In this document: piece by piece, positions 56,801 through 64,000 of the stretch | Layout: each line of letters starts with the position of its first letter | Position numbering within the stretch: position 1 is the first letter of the stretch | Assembly (NCBI GenBank): GCA_020796225.1 | Contig: CM036756.1 | Location: 52,990,363 to 53,054,362 of the forward strand | DNA from: Arion vulgaris | Lineage: Eukaryota > Mollusca > Gastropoda > Stylommatophora > Arionidae | Reading direction: 5' to 3' | DNA length: 64,000 nt | Notes under the pieces: model-generated | Told to the model about the DNA's origin: nothing | What the model saw: only the letters and a program-made list of their open reading frames with translations | The model's database searches: none | Made by a program: the position numbers and the translations under genes

Positions 56801-57925
56801 CGTTGAATCATACAACATAACAAACTGACTTGCAAACGAGTCTTTAGTCCAAATGTAGTGTTGTTGCTTGCTCGTTGAATCATACAGCATAACAAACTGA
56901 CTTGCAAGCGAGTCTTTAGTCCAAATGTAGAGTTGTTGTTGCTCGTTGAATCATACAACATAACAAACTGACTTGCAAACGAGTCTTTAGTCCAAATGTA
57001 GAGTTGTTGTTGTTGCTAGTTGAATCATATAACATAACAAACTGACTTGCAAAGAGAGTCTTTAGTCCAAATGTAGAGTTTTGTTGCTCGTTGAATCATA
57101 CGAACATAACAAACTGACTTGCTATCGAGTCTTTAGTACAAATGTAGTGTTGTTGTTGCTCGTTGAATCATACAACATAACAAACTGACTTGCAATCGAG
57201 TCTTTAGTCCAAATGTAGTGTTGTTGCTTGCTCGTTGAATCATACAGCATAACAAACTGACTTGCAAGCGAGTCTTTAGTCCAAATGTAGAGTTGTTGTT
57301 GCTCGTTGAATCATACAACATAACAAACTGACTTGCAAACGAGTCTTTAGTCCAAATGTAGAGTTGTTGTTGTTTGCTCGTTGAATCATACAACATAACA
57401 AACTGACTTGCAAGCGAGTCTTTAGTCCAAATGTAGTGTTGTTGCTTGCTCGTTGAATCATACAACATAACAAACTGACTTGCAAGCGAGTCTTTAGTCC
57501 AAATGTAGTGTTGTTGCTTGCTCGTTGAATCATACAACATAACAAACTGACTTGCAAGCGAGTCTTTAGTCCAAATGTAGTGTTGTTGCTTGCTCGTTGA
57601 ATCATACAACATAACAAACTGACTTGCAAACGAGTCTTTAGTCCAAATGTAGAGTTGTTGTTGCTTGCTAGTTGAATCATATAACATAACAAACTGACTT
57701 GCAAGAGAGTCTTTAGTCCAAATGTAGAGTTGTTGTTGCTCGTTGAATCATATAACATAACAAACTGACTTGCAAGAGAGTCTTTAGTCCAAATGTAGAG
57801 TTGTTGTTGCTCGTTGAATCATACAACATAACAAACTGACTTGCAAACGAGTCTTTAGTCCAAATGTAGAGTTGTTGTTTGCTCGTTGAATCATACAACA
57901 TAATAAACTGACTTGACAGTAATAT
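53885..57925. repeat. 71-bp satellite, about 56 copies, with higher-order structure
   Basis: The unit is GAGTCTTTAGTCCAAATGTA, GAGTTGTTGTTGCTCGTTGA, ATCATACAACATAACAAACT, GACTTGCAAAC (71 bp). Length variants carry extra TTGC or TTTGC before CTCG. Other variants are GTAGTG, TGCTATCGAG, AGTACAAAT, CATATAAC and CATACAGCAT. The CAGCATAACA form occurs at 54,721/55,081, 55,730/56,090 and 56,885/57,245, each pair exactly 360 bp apart. The minus-strand open frames (up to 232 codons) are artefacts. Confidence 0.97.
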
Positions 57926-58132
57926 CGCCGACGAGATCAAATGAAGAACTAATTCTAACAGTCTAATTAAGAAAAGCAGGACATTGTTCTTATAGCAGAA
58001 GAGTAATTAATAATGTTTTTGTGTTATTAAATTTGGTTTGTTTTGTTGTAGTCTGATGATGACACTTTGCTCGTTATGTTGTTTTCTTTACAATTCTCTT
58101 GCATTAAAAAAAACTTTACTTAGATAACATAG

Positions 58133-58135
<3 letters not shown>

Positions 58136-58169
<34 letters not shown>
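58136..58169. repeat. (TA)n microsatellite, left of the LINE
   Basis: Uninterrupted TA dinucleotides lie immediately before the 5' end of the LINE fragment. Confidence 0.95.
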
Positions 58170-58172
<3 letters not shown>

Positions 58173-59028
58173 GAAAACATCATGAGGAATGTTACAGAAG
58201 ATAGCGGAAAGAACAAGACGATCCTTATATAATCGGTGGGTGAAATACCTGAACTAAGATACGCTGACGATACAGTGTTACTGTCAACATCACATAAAAG
58301 GGATTGAGAAATTATTAGAAGAAGTGAAAGATAAAAGCGAAAAACAAAATCTCTATCTCAATGTGGCAAAAACAAAAATAATGACAACAGTTAAAACGAA
58401 CATGACAAATGATATTTTTGTCAATGGAGAGAAAGTAGAAAATGTGAACAGTTTTGAATATCTTGGTTCACTGCTAACAACAGATGGAAATGGGATGAAG
58501 GAAATTAAAAGAAGAACAAACATGGCTTTACAAAAATTAAACAACTCAAAACAGTATGGAACGGAACTGATAAAAAGAAAGATCAGAATTCTAAGAGCAT
58601 GCATATTCCTTCGGCAACGTATGGGTGTGAAGCATGGATATTTAATAAAGCAGTGGAAAAATATATATGTGTTTTTAATATAAGTGTTACAGAAGAGTCC
58701 TTCGTATATCTTGGACAAAGAAGAGAATACATAGATCCATCCAGAAAGAACTCAAAATCAAAGAAAACTGGCTGATGCTACAATAAGAAAGAGAAAATGA
58801 AGATATTTTGGACATATATAAGACATGCAGGGCTGGAGAAGACCATTATGTAAGGAGGCGAACCGGCAAAGAGAAGAAGAGGAAGACCACGGAGAAGATG
58901 GATTCAAGATGTAACTGATGGTTTGAACATGACAGCTGCAGAGGCAGAACATCTGGCCTATGAGAGAGAGAAATTCCGGAGGACTGTTGGGGTGGCTAAG
59001 TTCTGCTCAGGACAAGCTATTTGATAAT
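58170..59028 (+). mobile_element. LINE ORF2 fragment: RT active site to C-terminus
   Basis: EIPELRYADDTVLLSTSHKR holds the RT catalytic YADD (codons 58,260-58,271). It is followed, after one stop and a frame change, by LYLNVAKTKIMTT, IFVNGEKVENVNSFEYLGSL and EIKRRTNMALQKLNN (frame 58,324-58,683; the thumb and post-RT region). Further broken frames give KIFWTYIRHAGLEKTIM and GRPRRRWIQDVTDGLNMTAA, ending AYEREKFRRTVGVAKFCSGQ. The endonuclease and most of the RT are missing. This is the longest LINE coding remnant here and a different family from the RNase H-type copies. (TA)n runs flank it on both sides. Confidence 0.88.
58324..58683 (+). pseudogene. LINE RT thumb/post-RT open frame
   Basis: 119 codons, of which the central NSFEYLGSLLTTDGNGMKEI matches the FxYLGSxLTxDGxxxxEI block that follows the active site in many LINE reverse transcriptases. 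The ATG is internal. In-frame family match resumes upstream (YADD) only after a frame change near 58,310. Confidence 0.87.
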
Positions 59029-59029
59029 G

Positions 59030-59095
<66 letters not shown>

Positions 59096-59100
59096 ATATA
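59030..59100. repeat. (TA)n microsatellite, right of the LINE
   Basis: TA dinucleotides with one ATTA interruption, directly after the LINE C-terminus. Confidence 0.95.
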
Positions 59101-60029
59101 TTAAGATATTGTATTTTGAATACCACAATTTATATTGTTTTAACACATTCACTATCGAATTGAAAGACATGATGTGGTTGAATTCATTTGCATCACATGT
59201 TCCAACTAAAATATATATAAATATCATCCAATTACCAAAAATGTTACCAAACCCCTGATTGAACCACATTGTAGAAGTAGATAGCTTCGCTGTAGATAAA
59301 AACCTGCAATTGGATCAGAAGGCATTGCTGTAAATTTTGTCCTAATTTTACATGAAACAATGATTGGCACAGTGTGCGGCAGTTGGTTTATTTTAATATA
59401 CTATTTTGGTGCACACTGCGGGCGGTTGAAACGGAATGAGTTAAAGCGGTGTGCACCTTGACTTATTAGTTCCTACCGAAATTATTGCCAACAGTTGCAT
59501 GTAATTGTATTTATACTCCGTTGGTGTATTGCGGTGAATTTATGTATGCAGTTTTATATTTTCCATGACCTTAGCATTTTCTTATCCATAATTTTCCAGA
59601 CAACATGAATTACTCACAGAAACGAATTCCTGTAATGTTTATGAACAATTAAGAGAAAAAAACTATACTAAAAATGTGTATTCAAGAGCAGAGCACCGAT
59701 TAGCGCTTACATTTTATTCAAATGTTCATCTTTGCATCATAGGAAAGAGCACACTCTCTTCATTTCGCATATATTTTACTTTCTCGGCATACGAAATAAA
59801 AATTCAAGAACATTTAACCGTGCTAGTGTTTTAGTGGAAAAAAAGGAATGCGGTGTCGTAAATATTTGAATACCCTCATTCCGAATTTGACAACTTTAAT
59901 AGGCTCACAACTGTTATCCGCTTGAGAAACTGCAATCCATTTAGCTGTCAGTACTCTTCATTCAGGAGTAAGTGCTCTTCACATATCTTCTAGTGCTCAT
60001 TGTCTATTCCTGAGAGGGCATCAAGTTGT
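59101..60029. other. AT-rich spacer, probably includes the 3' part of the DDE element
   Basis: No gene is supported. CAGTGTGC (59,370-59,377) and GCACACTG (59,411-59,418) form a short inverted repeat, and GGTGTGCACC recurs near 59,454. From about 59,960 to 60,029 the minus strand reads degraded continuation of the transposase (CEEHLLLNEEY-like text). Confidence 0.45.
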
Positions 60030-60720
60030 CAATTCTTAACATCACACATTTTAAAAGTGGTGTTCCGTGCGGCAACTTGCACTTTTACTTTAGTCCACAC
60101 AAACTCTATTAGGATAAGGTGCCAGTAATAAAGTGAGAGTCGAACAGATGTGTGGCCGTACTCTGTAAGGATTATGTCAATCTGATACACATTTGTCTTT
60201 TCTGTCTTTTTGATAGACAGCAACGTGCTCTGGTTTCAAATGAGTGCTGTTAAATATGACATTTTTCGCTCTAAGCCGAATCCTGTTTGGATCTTTTGAG
60301 TTTGATGTTGACCGAACTTTGTCTTTCTGTAAAACAATATTGTGACAAGATTCACTGACCATTACAGACACGATTACTTATTCAGTGTGATGAATAGAGT
60401 GCTTTCTATACAGTATTTGAAAATGTGCCTATTCATTTCAGTGCATCTGCCATTACCTTCTGTAGACTTTTCTTTAGAAACAAACCATGCGTTACTACGA
60501 AGAACGTTTTGCCTGTTGGCAGAATGCACTAGCATTGTACGTTTCCCTTTTCTACTTGAAATGTTTTTGTTATTTTACGATAAAAGAATGCCATTAATTT
60601 TCATGTGTGTTAGACATTAACATATGACTCATCTATATAGACAATATTGTAGCATTTCCGATGTCTCCTGTGAACCTGTCCAAGTGATTTAATTCTAGTG
60701 GTCACAACGTGCGGTTTTTC
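60030..60720 (-). pseudogene. IS630/Tc1/mariner-type (DDE_3) transposase relic
   Basis: On the minus strand, in order: HRRHRKCYNIVYIDESYVN (about 60,690-60,620; Asp of YIDES is a catalytic position), KGKRTMLVHSANRQNVLRSN (about 60,560), CHNIVLQKDKVRSTSNSKD (about 60,345), ILTEYGHTSVRLSLYYWHLI followed by LIEFVWTKVK, and ARNTTFKMCDVKN (60,029-60,223). The pattern YIDE...HSVVLQ...YGHxxxRLPPYHxxLNPIEFVWxxVK is that of DDE_3 transposases; the final Glu (IEFVW) is kept. At least four frame changes are needed. The N-terminal DNA-binding part was not found, although old sequence may extend to about 60,900. Confidence 0.78.
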
Positions 60721-61001
60721 ACAAATAATATTCTTGTCGTGAGTAAATTTTTGGAAAGATAAATCTACGCCTATTACAGTTTTAATTGAGAGTTTTATTT
60801 TAATTTTAATATCGCATTCTAAACGTAGTCGTAATCAGTTGGCAGAGAGTAGCATGTTCGTCTTAAAAATGTCAATAAATCACGCCTAATAACATCTTTG
60901 AATTCATCGATATTCTTGTTTCTTCCTCGTCTGTTCGCAGCCTTCTATATTCACTGTTTTGTTCTATCTATCGATAAAATATTGTTCTGTTTATAACCAG
61001 A

Positions 61002-62262
61002 TCCTACCGTTTTATCATCTCTGGATCTCGACTAATGCGGTATAAACGATCTCTCTGAACATCTCTACACAAGTTACTTGAACAATATTAAAGCTACCGT
61101 TTTATCATCTCTGGATCTCGACTATTGCGGTATAAATGATCTCTCTGAACATCTCTACACAAGTTACTTGAACAATATTAAAGCTACCGTTTTATCATCT
61201 CTGGATCTCGACTATTGCGGTATAAACGATCTCTCTGAACATCTCTACAAAAGTTACTTGAACAATATTAAAGCTACCGTTTTATCATCTCTGGATCTCG
61301 ACTATTGCGGTATAAACGATCTCTCTGAACATTTCTACACAAGTTACTTGAACAATATTAAAACTACCTTTTTATCATCTCTGGATCTCGACTATTGCGG
61401 TATAAACGATCTCTCTGAACATCTCTACACAAGTTACTTGAATAATATTAAAGCTACCGTTTTATCATCTCTGGATCTCGACTAATGCGGTATAAACGAT
61501 CTCTCTGAACATCTCTACACAAGTTACTTGAACAATATTAAAGCTACCGTTTTATCATCTCTGGATCTCGACTATTGCGGTATAAACGATCTCTCTGAAC
61601 ATCTCTACACAAGTTACTTGAACAATATTAAAGCTACCGTTTTATCATCTCTGGATCTCGACTATTGCGGTATAAACGATCTCTCTGAACATCTCTACAC
61701 AAGTTACTTGAACAATATTAAAGCTACCGTTTTATCATCTCTGGATCTCGGCTATTGCGGTATAAACGATCTCTCTGAACATCTCTACACAAGTTACTTG
61801 AACAATATTAAAGCTACCGTTTTATCATCTCTGGATCTCGACTAATGCGGTATAAACGATCTCTCTGAACATTTCTACACAAGTTACTTGAACAATATTA
61901 AAGCTACCGTTTTATCATCTCTGGATCTCGACTATTGCGGTATAAACGATCTCTCTGAACATCTCTACACAAGTTACTTGAACAATATTAAAGCTACCGT
62001 TTTATCATCTCTGGATCTCGACTATTGCGGTATAAACGATCTCTCTGAACATCTCTACACAAGTTACTTGAACAATATTAAAGCTACCGTTTTATCATCT
62101 CTGGATCTCGACTATTGCGGTATAAACGATCTCTCTGAACATCTCTACACAAGTTACTTGAACAATATTAAAGCTACCGTTTTATCATCTCTGGATCTCG
62201 ACTATTGCGGTATAAACGATCTCTCTGAACATCTCTACACAAGTTACTTGAACAATATTAAA
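61002..62262 (+). repeat. 90-bp tandem repeat, 14 copies, coding-like
   Basis: The unit is GCTACCGTTTTATCATCTCT, GGATCTCGACTATTGCGGTA, TAAACGATCTCTCTGAACAT, CTCTACACAAGTTACTTGAA, CAATATTAAA. The 30-residue product reads ATVLSSLDLDYCGINDLSEH, then LYTSYLNNIK. Three copies have TAATGC in place of TATTGC (61,033, 61,483, 61,843), giving stops. Nearly all other differences between copies change the amino acid, so there is no sign of purifying selection. The last frame (61,888-62,340) ends in a short hydrophobic non-repeat tail. I treat it as a satellite rather than an exon. Confidence 0.93.
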
Positions 62263-62734
62263 GTTAGCTTTTGCATAGGAATGAATGTATACTTCATTAT
62301 GATATTGATCATGATGTATCTGATACTGTTATCATTTTAATCTGCTGTCATTGCTGTGTTTTACAGAAGTCAAAACGTTTTTTCCATCCGCAGTTGTAAT
62401 GTGTACCATAAAAAAAAACCGAAACAATTCAACCTTACACACAATTGAAGACTTGCTTCAACAATAACATATTCTCATCATCAGAACATTCTATCGCTGT
62501 TTCTGTATAATAATATTATGACATAGTTTAATTTTTAAACAGAAGAGGTGATATGAAGGTGTAAAACTTCCATTTTACTGCACTGACAGTTTGAAGTATT
62601 TTTTACATAACCTAAAGAAGCAAAATACTTGACAAAATTAATTTGTGTAAGGGCACACACTATTTTATTATACTCATGGATATCAACCTAATTATCAACC
62701 TCAATGATAATTTTCAATACATTCTGTAAAAGGG
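62263..62734. other. No recognisable feature
   Basis: AT-rich sequence between the 90-bp array and the LINE. I see no supported signal. Confidence 0.5.
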
Positions 62735-63270
62735 CTTGCTTATTGGTTATTGGTTACTAAACTGACGTCATTGCACTTCGGGCAGACCCATAGGTGCTCA
62801 GTCTCCCCAACAGATATCGAAGAGTATACATACTGATGGTTCCCGTGGCTCGCTGATTAAACACTCCTCTCACTCTGCCTTTCAGGCATCCAGTTCGACT
62901 TGCACAACGGGTAACTCCAAACTGCCTAAATCGCTTGATCGATTCAGCATCGATTTTAGTGTCCTCATCCAACAGACAGTCGCGAAGAGACCGAAGAATA
63001 TCCCCTTATCCATCTTCAACTCCCCAACAATCGATGCTGTTGATGCAAGCCTGTCCGCTCTCTCATTACCGTAAACACCCGCATGCCCAGGACAGTATAT
63101 CCACGTAAGCCTCTGGAGGTTAGAAACTTCTATAGATGACATCCACTCATACCAAAACCTGCCCTTGTGGATCCTGTCAGGCATCGACTGAGAGTCAGAA
63201 ACAACAACGGCCCCAGTAAATGAAGTCCCAGAAAGCCAATGGAGAGAGATACATTCTGTCAAAGGACTAC
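62735..63270 (-). mobile_element. LINE RNase H domain plus C-terminal tail
   Basis: The minus frame from 63,262 reads TECISLHWLSGTSFTGAVVV, SDSQSMPDRIHKGRFWYEWM and LTWIYCPGHAGVYGNERADR, then LASTASIVGELKMDKG. The RNase H positions SDS, PGHAG and NERAD are all intact. A frame change near 62,970 leads to GVFNQRATGTISMYTLRYLL, and another to the SEHLW/CPxC tail in the last 40 coding bases. The 3' end reads GTTACTAATAACCAATAAGC (reversed strand), shared with 33.2 kb. It is the best-preserved member of this LINE family here, but RT and endonuclease are absent. Confidence 0.88.
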
Positions 63271-63339
63271 AAAATTATAATTTTCAGAAGGTTAACATGA
63301 TTTCCTGAACATGCTTCTTTTATGTTTATATATTTATGT

Positions 63340-63440
63340 TTCTGTAATATCATTATAGCACTCTGGACATGCTCATAGATGCTCTGATTCAGCGAGTGGG
63401 ACTCACAACTCTGACACTCTTCTGTTAGGAAAGACTCAAT
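63340..63440 (-). mobile_element. Divergent RNase H-type LINE tail
   Basis: The minus strand reads ESEHL, a stop, then ACPECYNDI, the same C-terminal cysteine motif as the other tails, with one stop and a diverged flank. It lies just upstream (in LINE sense) of the previous copy, in the same orientation. Confidence 0.6.
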
Positions 63441-63699
63441 ACGTTAAGAATGTCAATTCGGTCCACTGTAGTTCCTTCTCATATCGTAGATGTGTGATCG
63501 AGAGAACGCGAACTTGCTAATTAGTGTTGTATATGTGTCAGAGTGCATGAGATTGCAAGTGTAGGTGTGTAAGAGATGTGTAAGTGGAGAGTTGTAAGAC
63601 ATGTTATGTTGTTGAAGAAAGTGTATTCAATAGACAATGTAGTTAGAGAGGTGTTAGCAGAAGACTACAATTATATAAGAAAGTCTTGGGCTTTTACTT

Positions 63700-64000
63700 T
63701 TAAAAAATACTTCTTTTCCTAATTCTTCTTTTTCTTCTACTTTTTCTGCCTTTTTTGTATTTTCGTTTTTCTTCTTTTTCCTCTTCTTCTTTTCTTATTT
63801 CTTTCTTTCTCTTTTCTCTTCTTTTTCTTATTTCTCTTCTTTTTCTTATTTCTCTTCTTTTTCTTATTTCTTTTCTTTTTCTTATTTCTTTTTCATTTCT
63901 CTTTTTCTTATTTCTCTTCTTTTTCTTATTTCTCTTCTTTTTCTTATTTCTCTTCTTTTTCTTATTTCTTTTCCTTTTCTTATTTCTCTTCTTTTTCTTA
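63700..64000. repeat. Polypyrimidine tract with an 18-bp period, open at right edge
   Basis: Units vary around TCTCTTCTTTTTCTTATT. The stretch runs to the last base of the window, so its real length is unknown. Confidence 0.95.

Noticed and set aside
60342..60620. 92-codon plus frame
   Set aside because: It lies antisense over the DDE_3 transposase relic and shows no motif.

Overview
This window is AT-rich, non-coding-looking animal genomic DNA. I find no convincing host gene, no intact transposon gene, and no functional tRNA or rRNA gene. It is built from two things: more than twenty unrelated tandem arrays with periods from 12 to 90 bp, which by my own tally cover roughly 60% of the window, and the broken remains of transposable elements between them. 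The elements are many non-LTR (LINE) 3' ends, a Penelope-like element with RT and GIY-YIG domains, two different hAT transposons, an IS630/Tc1/mariner-type DDE transposase relic, and tRNA-derived SINE heads. RNase H-bearing LINEs whose C-terminus reads like SEHLWTCPEC, together with Penelope and ZBED5/ZMYM1-like hATs, suggest an invertebrate metazoan. A lophotrochozoan, perhaps a mollusc, is my best guess from memory of similar LINE tails and is not proven here.

Layout. 1-16,505: one huge 54-bp satellite that runs off the left edge and is heavily deletion-ridden after about 13,540. 16,506-18,640: unrecognised sequence, small diverged duplications and a LINE tail. 18,682-30,870: a chain of minisatellites (38, 52, 20, 31, 31, 26, 80 and 35 bp) separated by LINE C-terminal fragments and one tRNA-derived SINE head. 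The 80-bp array is an amplified piece of LINE coding sequence. 31,030-36,600: a 5'-truncated Penelope-like element with a hammerhead-like relic, a ZBED5-type hAT relic, and RNase H LINE pieces. 36,650-40,963: a second, unrelated 54-bp satellite. 41,160-49,150: a SINE, several LINEs, a hAT element with 8-bp target-site duplication nested inside a LINE, and more minisatellites. 49,726-57,925: two different 32-bp arrays, a 45-bp array and a 71-bp satellite with higher-order structure. 58,136-64,000: a LINE flanked by (TA)n, the DDE relic, a 90-bp array, another RNase H LINE and a polypyrimidine tract at the right edge.

The long open frames in the arrays are artefacts of stop-free repeat units. 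Nothing here works together as a pathway. What the window records is repeat genesis: at least one array (80 bp), and probably a second (32 bp at 50.3-52.4 kb), appear to have been seeded by LINE sequence, and several arrays show higher-order block duplication. All transposon reading frames are interrupted, so the elements are fossils.
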